Source of the DNA: Candidatus Altimarinota bacterium
GTDB taxonomy: Bacteria > Patescibacteriota > Gracilibacteria > BD1-5 > UBA6164
NCBI GenBank assembly: GCA_024710565.1
Contig: JANJUN010000001.1
Span: 1 to 37,257 of the forward strand
DNA: 37,257 nucleotides
Direction of reading: 5' to 3'
The notes beneath the pieces were generated by a model, which had not been told where the DNA came from, did not search any database, and worked only from the letters and a program-made list of their open reading frames with translations. Numbering within the stretch: position 1 is the first letter of the stretch; each line of letters begins with the position of its first letter. Positions 10,507 through 20,506 of this stretch are shown here, in pieces. The position numbers were made by a program, and so were the translations under genes.

Positions 10507-11343
10507 ATGAAGTTAATTACAAAAAAGGAGTTACCAAAAGAACACTGATATTACAGAAGTAGTTCAGGATTATACAAAAAATATTTAGAAAAATGTTGAC
10601 TAAAGGTAGCCCCATTATCCGGAAATAATTTTTGATGGATTAAAAGTTTATGAATTTTTCAAATAGCAAAATTCGAAAGAGTTGATATTGCCCCCACTCC
10701 TGAAGTACTTAAAAAAAATGGCTTCAAACACTGAATGGTTATTTGGATACCATATTCTTTGACTGAAATTCCAAAATGATGGAAAAAATTATATTTAAAT
10801 TCACATTTTACAACAACTTGATTTAGTGAAGTACTCGATGAATATTATTATAAAAAATGGAAAGACCGTGCTCAAAGAGCAAGAAAAAAATTTTTAAATA
10901 ATACAGATTTAAAGATTGAACTTGTAGATACTCTTGAATTTCAAAAAATTTACGGAGAAACAAAAATATCTCAACCTTTCAAAAAATCTTTTATGAAGTA
11001 TCATAAAACAATTTCCAGTTTTGATGAAAAAAGTGAGATTAAAAATATGATTTGTTATTTATGAGAAAAACCTATTGCTGGACTCTCTGTTATAGATTAT
11101 AATTGAAATTCTTCTGCGCATTTAGTTTCATTTTTAAGTAATGAATGAAAAAAACTACAAGCATGAACATGACTGATAGATTTTTGGTTTCAAAATAGTT
11201 TAAAAAATTGAATTAAATATATAAATTTTGATCACCTAAGAGATAAATATATGTCTTTTGATCAACAATGATATACGAATTTTAAAGAAAATTTTATGGA
11301 CTACAAAATAGTTTATAAAGACTCTTACTTTAAAATATACTAA
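10507..11343 (+). CDS. GNAT/FemAB-like acyltransferase-fold protein
   Basis: 278 residues, start 4 bases after the preceding stop, so probably co-transcribed. The middle reads TGFSEVLDEYYYKKWKDRAQRARKKF..., and the C-terminal half has the acyltransferase pattern (KNMICYLGEKPIAGLSVIDYNGNSSAHLVSFLSNEGKKLQAGTGLIDFWFQNSLKNGIKYINFDHLRDK), like CelD/FemAB-type GNAT proteins that modify cell-wall or surface sugars and peptides. It contains over ten TGA glycines and is nearly invisible in the standard code. Substrate unknown. Confidence 0.6.
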
Positions 11344-11374
11344 AAAATCTTTGGAAAAATTCCAAAGATTTTTT
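11342..11374. terminator. Bidirectional terminator between convergent genes
   Basis: Perfect 15-base arms (AAAAAATCTTTGGAA / TTCCAAAGATTTTTT) with an AAA loop. It starts inside the stop codon of the acyltransferase-like gene and ends inside the stop codon of yebC, serving both strands. Confidence 0.85.
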
Positions 11375-12143
11375 AAGTTCTAAAAGTATTTTTCTCTATA
11401 AACTCATCTACTTCTTTTTGTAGTTCTGGAGAAATATGCATATTAACTGAGATTTTTTCTACATCTTCGTCTTCTCAAAAAGCCTCAAGCATTTTAGTAA
11501 GTTTCAATGCTTTATCAAAATCATCTATTTCTACTGTATTAGACGGAATATAATCAATATCTGCAAATTCTAACTCTATTTTTTTCTCTTGAAAAAACTT
11601 TTTTACTTTGGTAAAATTCTCCAAAGAAGTAATAATTTTAAAGAGACCTTCTTCCTCAAAAAAATCCTCACCATCGGTTTCAAATACAAGCTCTTCCAAT
11701 TTTTCCTGAGAGTAATTTTCAAGATTTATCACCAAAATCCCCTTTTTCTCAAAAACAAAACTCACACTTCCCGGTTCTCATAAATTTCAACCATATTTGG
11801 AAAAAATATGTCTCATATTTGGTGCAGTTCTATTTTTATTATCAGTCAAAGTACTTACAACAATAGCAACTCCTCCTGGTCCATATCACTCATAAACTAT
11901 TTGGTCTATTTGAACTCAGGATTTATCTTCTCCGGTTCATTTTTTAATCGCTCTTTGTATATTATCATTGGGAACATTGTCTTTTCTTGCTTTTTCTATA
12001 GCATCATAAAGAGATGGATTTTTATCTGGATCTCATCATTTTGCAGCAGCAATTGCTATAAGTTTTGCATGGATAGTAAACACTTTTTGTTTTGCCGCAT
12101 TTGATTGACTTTTTTTTGCGGCTATTACAGGACCTCTTCACAT
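11373..12143 (-). CDS. yebC: YebC/PmpR (TACO1) family protein
   Basis: 256 residues, typical length. N-terminus [71 protein letters not shown] is a clear YebC domain, followed by [52 protein letters not shown]. Family members act as transcription regulators or help ribosomes through difficult stretches such as polyproline. The first Gly after Met is TGA. The ORF track shows only the last third (11475-11765). Confidence 0.92.
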
Positions 12144-12207
12144 AGTTTTTATATGTTTAAAAAATAACTCGAACAAGAGTATAAAAAACTTTTTTATTTT
12201 TTCAAAT

Positions 12208-12723
12208 TTAAGTAATCATTAAATGTTCAATAATTCTTTTGGTTATTCAATCGATATATTCTTTTGTTTGTTTTCTTTTATATACAGCAATATACGAAGG
12301 ATGTTCTGCTAATATAAAAATGGTTTCTCAATAGGTATATTCTTGATTATTTAATTTATATGGTTTTATTTTTTGGATAACAAAATCTGAAACTTCCTTT
12401 CAAAACAGATATACTATTTTAGGTTGAAAAATAAATATTTCTTTAATAAATCTACGAAGTCCATTTTTCTTTTCATCCTGATTTGGGTATCTGATTTTAC
12501 TATTAATGAGAGGTACTCATCTAACAAGGTTTGTTTTATATATGTGAATATTACAACATTTATCTTCTAATTCTGATATAATTTTACCTGAATTTGTGCT
12601 TTTACAAAAGGCATCTAATACCTCTCATGATTTTGATGCCTTATGAGATAATCAAACGAAATAAACCTCTGCCCAAGGATTTAATGTAAAATTTTTATTG
12701 TAGTGAATAAAATCATTCTTCAT
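12208..12723 (-). CDS. Uracil-DNA-glycosylase-like protein
   Basis: 171 residues, hidden from the ORF track by TGA codons. NPWAEVYFVGLSHKASKSGEVLDAFCKST, CCNIHIYKTNLVRGVPLINSK, QPKIVYLFGKEVSDFVI and AEHPSYIAVYKRKQTKEYIDGITKRI follow the UDG-superfamily order: substrate-pocket motif, TNLV segment, a P-K-I-V-x-L-F-G-K strand and a late HPS motif. Such proteins remove uracil or other bases from DNA, but this one is divergent and catalysis is not proven. A tandem ATG lies at 12726. It is in the same direction as yebC, 64 bases upstream. Confidence 0.55.
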
Positions 12724-12965
12724 CATTTAATTTTCTTAATTGAGTTATAGTATCTACGATAGCGATTATATTAGTATTTGAAAAATTTCAACTTGAAAAA
12801 TCATATTATAAAATAATCAATATTTTTAGCTTTAGATAAACAAAATCAAAGAAAATTAAAAAAACTTTTGATAATTTTTAATTTTTGAATAAAATCTTTC
12901 GTGCTTATGTTTTATCGATAGAAGATAAAACTCATTTTATAATATTTTAAATCAATAAAGTAGAT

Positions 12966-13586
12966 ATGGAAAAAATAGTATTAAAAGGTCAAAAAAGAGA
13001 CGCTTCTGAAGAAGCAAGAGCTATTAGAGCAGGAAAAGAAGTTCCAGCAGTAGTATATGGACACAAACAAGAAACAATAAGTATCAAAATGGGGAGTTCT
13101 GATGTACTCAGAGCATACCGTGTTGCTGGAGAAAATCATATAGTTTCTCTTGAAGTAGATGGGAAAAAAATGGATGTATTATTTCATGAAGTTCAAAAAG
13201 CTCCTGTAAGTGGTGCCATTATTCATGTTGATTTTTATGCCATTACAAAATGAGAAAAAGTACACACTCATATTCCTTTAACTTTTGTATGAATTTCAAA
13301 AGCTAAAACTGATGAAGGTGCTATTATTGAAGAAGTACTAAAACAAGTAGAAGTAAAATGTTTACCAAATGACTTAGTTGATGCATTTGAAGTAAATCTT
13401 TCTTTATTAGAAAAAACTGGAGACAATATAAAAGTTTCTGATATCAATATTTCTGATAAATACGAAGTTCTTACTGCTCAAGATGAAGTAGTTGCTGTTG
13501 CAGCAAAAGCAAAAGTTGAAGTTATCGATACTGCCGCTCCTCAAGCTGAACTTCCAGCTGATCCTAAAGACGCAAAAGCTGAATAA
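12966..13586 (+). CDS. rplY: 50S ribosomal protein L25, CTC form
   Basis: 206 residues, the long TL5/CTC type. N-terminal 5S rRNA-binding domain (LKGQKRDASEEARAIRAGKEVPAVVYGHKQETISIKM...VLFHEVQKAPVSGAIIHVDFYAITKGEKVHTHIPL) and a C-terminal beta domain with an acidic/alanine-rich tail. Two TGA glycines. It binds 5S rRNA in the large subunit. A TATAAT sits at 12938-12943, about 22 bases before the ATG; no clear -35 box and no Shine-Dalgarno site. The 239-base gap upstream holds only this weak promoter candidate and a small GTTTTATC/GATAAAAC stem (12909-12931). Ends at a strong terminator. Confidence 0.95.
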
Positions 13587-13587
13587 T

Positions 13588-13617
13588 AAAAAAACAATCC
13601 TAACGGATTGTTTTTTT
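13588..13617 (+). terminator. Terminator of the L25 gene
   Basis: Perfect arms AAAAAAACAATCC / GGATTGTTTTTTT with a TAAC loop, two bases after the stop codon. Confidence 0.88.
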
Positions 13618-13630
13618 ATTATTCTTTTTT

Positions 13631-13668
13631 AAAAAGTCCATTTTCTTTAAAAAGAAAATGGACTTTTT
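13631..13668 (-). terminator. Terminator of the leftward lipoprotein operon
   Basis: Perfect 17-base arms (AAAAAGTCCATTTTCTT and its complement, 13631-13647 and 13652-13668), 4-base loop, directly after the lipoprotein stop codon. Two separate strong hairpins thus insulate this convergent gene pair. Confidence 0.85.
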
Positions 13669-14217
13669 TTATTTACATTGAAAACTCTTTATCATTTCTT
13701 CATATTTTGAAGTATCTTTTATATCTGTTGAAAGAGCTACGGTTATCAAATATCCGGTATTATTACAAACCTTTCCTACTTGAAGATATTTAAATTTTGG
13801 AGTTTGAATATTATACTTCGCCTCAAAGATATAAATATTTGATGTATCAGTATCAAGAAAATCAATACTTTTTGATTCCAATTTTAAATATTCTACATAT
13901 TCTCTACTTGATCAAACATTATTTAAAATAGAAAAATCAGTTGATGATACCTTTTTATCCAATTTCTGAGAAAGAATCAAGAGATTATTAGAAAATCAAT
14001 ATTTCAGTTCTTCTGATGAAACGGCTAATTGTATTTGAGAAGTTTTTGGCGATGGGAGTATTTGAGAATCATGTGTAATTACTGACCAATTTGATGGTAT
14101 ATTCATGCTAAATTCTGTTCCCTCATGAAGCGATAATCAACTCACCACTCATTCCTCACTATCTCCACAAGAGGTTAATATCAAACATAGTCCTAAAATT
14201 AAAATATTTTTTTTCAT
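13669..14217 (-). CDS. Predicted lipoprotein
   Basis: 182 residues: MKKNILILGLCLILTSCGDSEEG has a lipoprotein signal peptide with lipobox LTSC, so Cys17 would be lipidated. The mature part (EFSMNIPSNWSVITHDSQILPSPKTSQIQLAVSSEELKY...) resembles PsbP-like/DUF1795-type domains, which often begin with a 'sIP.gW' strand, but the match is weak. Second gene of a two-gene unit, 11 bases after the membrane protein upstream. The ORF track shows only its C-terminal third. Confidence 0.65.
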
Positions 14218-14228
14218 AGAATTTTATA

Positions 14229-14567
14229 TTAAAAATTACTTACGCTCATTCCAGAAAATGGCAATAAAAAAAGGATAAACACTAGTATTAAAAATCCCCC
14301 AACTCAAAATTGAGCTCCCTTTGAAAGTGAAAATATTTTTCCAAGAAAAAAATAAAGGTACATCATCCATCCAGTAAGAAATATTACATAAGAAAAAGGG
14401 AGTGTTTTTACAAAAAGTACATCATAAAAATGCGCTCATACGAGAAAGTAATTTAAAAAGAATACAAATGTAGAAAAAATAAATACTACTCTAGAAGCTT
14501 CGTATCTCGAAATATATAATTGAGATACTTCTGACGCTCAAGCGTCTTCATTTTTTTTCAAATCCAT
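14229..14567 (-). CDS. Small membrane protein with three helices
   Basis: 112 residues, absent from the ORF track. A polar N-terminus (MDLKKNEDAGASEVSQLYISRYEASR) precedes hydrophobic stretches VVFIFSTFVFFLNYFLVGAHFY, LPFSYVIFLTGWMMYLYFFLG and GGFLILVFILFLLPF. It lies just upstream of the lipoprotein gene in the same direction and divergent from gatC. No family recognised. Confidence 0.55.
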
Positions 14568-14630
14568 ACTTGATTTTTTAATATTTAATAATATATTATC
14601 TTTCGTATTTATCCAATAATATATTTAAAA

Positions 14631-14921
14631 ATGAGTATAACACAAGAGGAAATTCAAAAAATTGCAAAAAATCTTGCTAAACTAGAACCAAAAAACGAAC
14701 AAAAGCTGGTTGGAAGCATCAATTCGATATTACAATATGTTGATTTACTTAATGAAATCGATACTACTGGTGTTGAACCAACCGTAAGTGTCATCTCTAA
14801 AAAAGAAAATTCTCTCAAAAATGATGAAGAAAAAAGAGAAATTCTTCCATCTGATTTACTCAAAACTTCTCCTCAAAAAGTGATTGCCAATCAGATTGCA
14901 GTAAGCGATATAATGAAATAA
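14631..14921 (+). CDS. gatC: Asp-tRNA(Asn)/Glu-tRNA(Gln) amidotransferase subunit C
   Basis: 96 residues, normal for GatC. MSITQEEIQKIAKNLAKLEPKNEQ...LQYVDLLNEIDTTGVEPTVSV matches the family, including the 'tdGVePt' segment. GatC stabilises the GatA-GatB enzyme that converts mischarged Glu-tRNA(Gln) or Asp-tRNA(Asn). gatA and gatB are not in this window. Three bases separate its stop from recF, suggesting one transcript. Confidence 0.9.
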   Translation: MSITQEEIQKIAKNLAKLEPKNEQKLVGSINSILQYVDLLNEIDTTGVEPTVSVISKKENSLKNDEEKREILPSDLLKTSPQKVIANQIAVSDIMK

Positions 14922-14924
14922 ATT

Positions 14925-15974
14925 ATGTTAAAATATGTAAAAATTGTCAACTTTAGATCTCTCAAAAGTATGGAATTGGGTTTTGAAAAAACTAATGCGA
15001 TTGTTGGAAAAAATGGGGTTGGAAAAACAAATATTTTACAAGCAATTTGTCATATTTTCTGAAGAAAACATAATGATTTTTCACTTGATGATATGCTTAC
15101 CATATGAGAAAATTATATGTATTTAGAAGCGAGTTTTGAAAAAGATTCTCTGGAAAATAAGATCACTCTTTCCTATGACAAATCGCTTGATAAAAAACAA
15201 ATTCATCTCAATGGGAAAAAAGTAACCAAAAAACAACTTTTTGAAAATATCTTGAAAATTTGTTATTTTTCTCCACTCGAAATGAATTTGTTTTATTTGT
15301 GACCGAAAAATAGACGCGATTATCTCGACTGAGTTTTATCTCATTGTTTTGTAGAATATGAAGATTTGTTAAAAAGTTATGAAAAAATTGTGAAAAACAG
15401 AAATAAAGTACTAAAAAATATTTCCGAATGAAAATCAAAGAAATCAGAAATTGATTTTTGGAACGAATCATTTATTCTCACCGCAAAAAAAATTTATGCA
15501 TACAGAATTCCCCTCAATCAATATATTCAAACTGAAATTCAAAAACAATTCGATATATTTCAAAATAAAGTTTCCAATCTCTCATATCACTATATCACCA
15601 AAGTAACTCTTGATAGTGTTGAAGAAAGTATATCTTCATATCTCACAAAAAATTTTGAAAGGGATATTATATTGTGAAAAACACATATAGGTCCTCACAT
15701 CGATGATTTTGATATACATATTAACCAGAGTTCTCTGCTTTCATTTGCATCAAGATGAGAAATAAAAAGTATTATCTTGGCATTAAAACAAATCGAAATA
15801 AGCTACATAAAAAAAATAACTGGAAAAGAACCTATACTTTTAATTGATGATTTATGAAGCGAATTAGACGAAGAACATCTGGATTTAATATTAAATAAAA
15901 TCAAAGATATTCAGATAATTTATACATCAATTATAGCTCCACAAAAGCAAGATATAAAATTATTCTTAATTTAA
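14925..15974 (+). CDS. recF: DNA replication and repair protein RecF
   Basis: 349 residues, typical length. N-terminus LKYVKIVNFRSLKSMELGFEKTNAIVGKNGVGKTNILQAI has the Walker A box GKNGVGKT; the C-terminal half has LLSFASRGEIKSIILALK (signature) and EPILLIDDLGSELDEEH (Walker B/D-loop), plus LGPKNRRDYLDGVL and ILGKTHIGPHIDDFDI typical of RecF. RecF is an SMC-like ATPase that loads RecA at gapped DNA. The D-loop glycine in DDLGSELD and the signature glycine SRGE are TGA. Usually beside dnaN/gyrB, here it follows gatC. Confidence 0.92.
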
Positions 15975-16008
15975 AAAATATATTTTCAATTTGTAAAGTA
16001 TATTTGAG

Positions 16009-16037
16009 TTGTAAATATAGTATTTTTGTAGTAAAAT
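16009..16037 (+). promoter_or_regulatory. Promoter of the surface-protein gene
   Basis: TTGTAA (16009-16014), 17-base spacer, TAAAAT (16032-16037). Predicted start near 16044, leaving a 28-base leader before the ATG at 16072. Confidence 0.55.
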
Positions 16038-16071
16038 AGTCGCGTAGTTTAAAATTAATAAAACAAAAAGT

Positions 16072-17460
16072 ATGAAAAATTTATTAAAAATGTCTGCTCT
16101 TTTTTTAGGGTTTTCCATTTTCTCATTTGCGAGTGCCTCGTCAATAGATCGTTTTGAAATAGAAGTTTCTCCAACAAAAGTAAAAGTATGAGAAGCTATT
16201 GATGTGACTTTAAAAGCAGTAGATAAAAGTGGAAATATCGTAAAAGACTATGCTGGTGAAGTACTCATATTTTCTCAAAGTGATAAAGAGGCCGTTTTCC
16301 CTGGATTATTAGAAGAAAATACCTATACATTTAAAGCAGCTGACGCTTGAGTAGTAAAATTTGAAAATGCAGTAAAATTTACAAAAAATGGTATCCAAGA
16401 TGTAAGTGTGTATGATAATGCAAATTATGATATATTTGGATATGCTGAAGTAGAAGTAAGCGAGTGAGCTGCCGCTTCTCAAGAGTGAGAAATTTCTATT
16501 AAATATCCTGAAGAAGGAACAACTCTTGGAGTAAACAAACTCAAAGTAAGCGGAAGTACTTCTAAAAATCATAAAGTAAAAATTATTCTTAATGGAGAAA
16601 AAAACTTTGAAGGAATTAGTAATGGAGAATGAATTTATGAAATTGAAGTAACTGAAATCCCTTCTGGAGAAAATGTATTTATAGCAGAATTATTAGATGC
16701 TGATGGAAAAACCATCGCGAGTTCAAAAGAAGTATTTTTCAAAATAGAATCAAATGCGCCTCAATTTAAAAGTATTACTCTTGATCCTTCACAAACTGAA
16801 TATACATCAGATACTTCTATCAATGTTACGGTAGAGGCAACCAGTGGATTAACTACTTTGAATCTTATTCTCAATGATATGGTAACTTCTCTGAGTGAAA
16901 AAACTTCTGGAAGTTATGTTGGAACGATCACTGCTCCAAATGCAGAAGGAGAATACAAAATTGATGTAATTATGAAAAATGAACTTGGAAATGAAACAAA
17001 AGAAAGTTGAGTAACTGCTATTAAAGTAAAAGCAGTAGAACTTCTTGCTTCAACTGGTGAAGATAGCGCTCCTGTAGAAGTAAACTGTGATGATTTTAAA
17101 AAAGAGCTTGAAGTAAAAAATATTACCAATGTAAAATTAAAATCAAAATCAGTTATCTCTTGGGATAAAGTAGAAAAAGCTTCGAGTTATAACGTTTATA
17201 AAAAAGATAGAATCGGAACTGGAATGACTCTTATTGAAAACGTGACTCAAAATCAATATGAAATCGTAATACAAGGAGATGTCGTTGAATATGATGAATT
17301 TGCCGTAAAAGCAGTATTTAAAGACGATGTTTGTAATGTAGAAAGTAGTGATTATTCTGGTATGACAAAAGTTCAAACTGGACCAAAAGAAATGTTATTT
17401 GTTCTTATTGCTCTTTCTCTTGGAGCTGGAGCGTTCTTCTTGAGAAGAAAAAATGCATAA
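16072..17460 (+). CDS. Secreted multidomain cell-surface protein with C-terminal TGP/TM/RRK anchor
   Basis: 462 residues. Signal peptide MKNLLKMSALFLGFSIFSFASASS, then several Ig/cadherin-like beta domains (SPTKVKVGEAIDVTLKAVDKSGNIVKDYAGEV; YPEEGTTLGVNKLKVSGST; SITLDPSQTEYTSDTSINVTVEAT), a linker, and a fibronectin-type unit (SVISWDKVEKASSYNVYKKDR). The end, VQTGPKEMLFVLIALSLGAGAFFLRRKNA, is laid out like a sortase-type sorting signal: short TGP motif, hydrophobic helix, basic tail, but lacks LPXTG. It probably stays on the cell surface, for adhesion or as part of a coat. Strong promoter and terminator isolate it. Confidence 0.78.
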
Positions 17461-17475
17461 TTTTTATAAAAATAT

Positions 17476-17512
17476 AAAAAAACCTAAAAACTTTATTTTT
17501 TAGGTTTTTTTT
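17476..17512 (+). terminator. Terminator of the surface-protein gene
   Basis: Arms AAAAAACCTAAAAA and TTTTTAGGTTTTTT with loop CTTTAT, followed by more T residues. The downstream promoter's TTGTAT box begins at its last bases. Confidence 0.85.
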
Positions 17513-17540
17513 GTATAGTATGAAAAATATTTTTTATAAT
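17511..17540 (+). promoter_or_regulatory. Promoter of the pseudouridine synthase gene
   Basis: TTGTAT (17511-17516), 18-base spacer, TATAAT (17535-17540). The ATG at 17549 lies only 8 bases past the -10 box, so the message would be nearly or fully leaderless. Confidence 0.6.
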
Positions 17541-17548
17541 ACACAAGT

Positions 17549-18241
17549 ATGAGAATTGATAAATTTATTGCGAATCTCTGATACGGTTCAAGAAGACAAG
17601 TATGAGAATATATTAAAAATGAATATATAAAAGTAAATGGAGAAACTATTTATGAAAAAGATTATGAAATTCATTTTTGAGATGTGGTTTCTATTTGAGA
17701 TACGGTTATAGAATACAAAGAATACATCTATGTTCTTCTCAATAAACCCGTATGATATATTTCCAGTAAAAAATCTGAATGATGACACCCCAGCTACCTA
17801 GAACTTCTTGAAAATTGTCCTTACGCTCAAATCATTGATATCGTAGGAAGACTTGATTTTGATACTTCTGGATTTTTATTACTCACCAATGATGGAAGTT
17901 TAACTCATAAAATTATATCACCCAAAAAAGATATTTTTAAAAAATATTCCGTAGTTTGAGAAAATAATATTTCACAAAAGGATATTGAAAAACTAGAAAG
18001 TGGTGTAAAAATTGATGATACGATTTCAAAACCAGCAAAAGTAGAAATAATTGATAAAAATAAAATCTACCTCAGTATCAGTGAAGGAAGGTTTCATCAG
18101 ATTAAAAAAATGTTTGAATCTATTGGAAATACGGTAATAGAACTCAAAAGAGTCAGTATCGGATGACTGACTCTTTGAGAACTCAATGTATGAGAATGGA
18201 AATATCTCAGTGATGAAGAAATAAAAAAATTATTTGAATAA
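17549..18241 (+). CDS. RsuA/RluB/RluE-family rRNA pseudouridine synthase
   Basis: 230 residues. N-terminal S4 RNA-binding domain (MRIDKFIANLGYGSRRQVGEYIKNEYIKVNGETI), then the catalytic domain with VLLNKPVGYISSKKS, the active-site motif GRLDFDTSGFLLLTNDG (catalytic Asp in RLD) and [32 protein letters not shown]. These enzymes isomerise specific uridines in rRNA. Which position cannot be told from sequence alone. About a dozen glycines are TGA, including several in the S4 domain, which the ORF track misses entirely. Predicted leaderless start. Confidence 0.9.
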
Positions 18242-18247
18242 AAGGAC

Positions 18248-18265
18248 AAAAGTATAACTTTTTTT
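18248..18265 (+). terminator. Weak terminator after the pseudouridine synthase gene
   Basis: A short AAAAGT/ACTTTT stem with a 3-base loop followed by a T-run, 7 bases after the stop codon. The stem is short, so the call is tentative. Confidence 0.35.
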
Positions 18266-18343
18266 GATATAAGAACTCTTTCAAGAAAAAATGAGTTTAG
18301 TATTGAAAAATTTTTATACTTTTTATTTACATTCACCCCCATT

Positions 18344-19063
18344 TTATTTATCAATTTCCTTTCTATCATACCTCACCTCAAAATCAATTTTTTCCCCCGA
18401 GAGTCAAATATCTTCGGTATTAAAAGCTAATACCTTTGCTAATGTAAGTGGTAAAATATGTTCTGAAAGAACACAGTTTTTGAGGAATTCTTTTTTTTCC
18501 TCATTTAAGTCTTTGATAAAAATAGACGCACTCACTCCTCTATTGATTCCTTTAAACATAGCTTTTGTTTGTCAGGCTTCACGAATGGGTGGAAGAAAAA
18601 ATATATGCTTCCCCATTCTTTTATAATCACTTCCTCTCCACATAAGATTTTCGATATGCACCGATACAGAAACTAAAACTTCCCTAAAATCTACCTTAAA
18701 GCAATTGATATCTTCTCTGAGAAATCAAAGTGATTCATAATATTCTTCCAAGATTTTTATTTCCTCATCTAAGGTAATTCATACGATATGAATTTTTTTA
18801 TGGTTTGAAAGAGCATACTCAAAAAGCTCTTTAAAAATCTGAAGTTCATCCTCCTCACTATACACATTGGAAAACATAGCTGGTTTTTCTCAGATTTCAG
18901 ATAAAAGTTTCGTATTTTCTTTTTGTTTTAAGAGTTCAGAAAGAAAAAAAACTTCTACCTTTTCTGATAAAAAATCTGGTTTTATATAGGAAAATAAAAA
19001 GATATTGTCATATATATCTGTATTTGGAATATTGAGAATTTTGTCTTTGTATACTTTTTTCAT
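18344..19063 (-). CDS. Hypothetical protein, no family recognised
   Basis: 239 residues, MKKVYKDKILNIPNTDIYDNIFLFSYIKPDFLSEKVEVFFLSELLKQKENTK... ending EKIDFEVRYDRKEIDK. It appears soluble, rich in Lys/Glu and helices, with no signal peptide or membrane segment. Alternating strand-like pieces (KKIHIVGITLDEE, VLVSVSVHIENLMW, GKHIFFLPPIREAGQTKAMFKGI) suggest an alpha/beta fold. It lies 5 bases after the EamA-like permease, in a five-gene leftward run. Start chosen at the ATG 19063. The ORF track offers only opposite-strand and out-of-frame shadows here. Confidence 0.6.
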
Positions 19064-19068
19064 AAACT

Positions 19069-19947
19069 CTATTTAAAATAAAATCACAACGATATTAAAG
19101 TTAAAATAATAATTGTCAAAATAATGTCTTTTTTTCTTGGAATATCTCTGAGAATAAAAAAAGCAAAAAAGAGCGTTGAAAATATTCCCAAAAAAGAAAG
19201 TAATACCGAAATAGAAAGTCCTAAATATGAAATCACTACGAGTGATAAAAACCAAGAGAACCACGATAAAAATCATGAAATTGATCTATAAGTATAAAAA
19301 CCAAAATCGACTTTTTTTAGTTCCTGAAACCATTTTAAGACGAAAAAAGGAATAAAAAATATAACTATCCCCATCACTAAATACGTCGTAATAAAACTAT
19401 ATCCGCTGACTCAAAGTCCTCATTTACTCGTTTCTAATAAAATATATCCTACTATCAAGTTTCAAATCGCAAATAAGAGATGAGAAAATGAAAAAATGAG
19501 AATATTTTTTGAAAAAGCTATATTTTTAAAATCAAGAGAAAAAACGATAATCACAAAAATAGTCACCAAAGTAATAAAAAAACTCAATGTTGAGATATCA
19601 CTAAATAAATAAAAAGAAAAAATAATAGTAAATATTTTACTCAAATTTTCATATGGAAGTAAATACGTAATTTTTTCAATTTTAAATATTTTTGCGTGAA
19701 AATACCTTCCTATCGTATAAAAAAATAAGGATAAAAAAATAGCTCCTATCACGTCTAAAGAAAGATACAAAGTAGTATCAAACTGAAACTCAAAATAATA
19801 ATATGCAAAAATAAAAACTCATAATGGAAGTATTTGTCACAAAAAATCATTATTCCAAAGATTGATATTATATTTGAGTGCTTTTTTAAAAAAGATATCT
19901 CAAAGAGAAGCAAAAATAGTAGATATCATTGCAATAAGAAGATTCAT
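19069..19947 (-). CDS. EamA/DMT-like multi-helix membrane transporter
   Basis: 292 residues with about ten hydrophobic helices in two similar halves. The first helix, MNLLIAMISTIFASLGDIFFKKALKY, and a later VLLSFLGIFSTLFFAFFILRDIPRKKDIILTIIILTLISLGFYFK resemble EamA/DMT permeases, where short basic loops follow helix pairs. Such carriers move small metabolites; the substrate is unknown. It overlaps closely with its neighbours (3 bases upstream, 5 downstream), so it is likely part of the same transcript as the two hypothetical proteins. Confidence 0.6.
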
Positions 19948-19950
19948 AAT

Positions 19951-20496
19951 TTATAATGTATTAGTAGTAAGAACATCGTTTTTTATATCGATCAAATGTC
20001 ACTGAATTTTTTGAATATTTTTTCACAAAAGAAGATGAAACGATAAAAGTCAAAAAAGAGAACCTATACTTCCTCCTCATACATGTAAATATACTTTATC
20101 GAGCGCTCCATCTATTTTTTGAAGTAAAAGTTTTTTCTTCTCAAAATCTCATAAGGCTCACAAATACTCTTCCTGAGAAATATGAAGGTGTGGAGGTAAT
20201 ATCTTATTTTGACTATCGAGATCTTGGAGTTCAGTAATTTTTTCTAAAATCTCCTTGACTTCTCCATTGGAAATAGTTTCTCCAGATAAAATATTTTCTA
20301 CTGATTGCTTTGAGAGAAATCATGTACTCACAAGCTCCCTGAGCATATCAAGAGATTCTTTGGTTTTTATTTTTTCACGTATCTTTTTTTGCAGTTTTTG
20401 GAAATCAAGAGCAGATTCCTCCTCCTTCACACGCTCTTGTTTTTTCTTTTGTTTTTTTTCTTGTTCATTTCCTTTGAATCCATCAAAAATGGCCAT
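19951..20496 (-). CDS. Hypothetical charged protein
   Basis: 181 residues from ATG 20496, MAIFDGFKGNEQEKKQKKKQERVKEEESALDFQKLQKKIREKIKTKESLDMLRELVST... The start is chosen because the ORF track's longer start (20580) overlaps the end of the RNase HII-QueH gene. The N-terminal third is a highly charged helix, probably coiled coil. The C-terminal part (EKKKLLLQKIDGALDKVYLHVGGGSIGSLFGLLSFHLLLGKNIQKIQGHLIDIKND) is more hydrophobic. No family recognised. Confidence 0.55.
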
Positions 20497-20506
20497 ATTT
20501 TTTGTA

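Noticed and set aside
12727-12965. Possible RNA gene or riboswitch upstream of L25
   Set aside because: Only a weak 8-base stem and a TATAAT box are visible; no conserved RNA structure was recognised.
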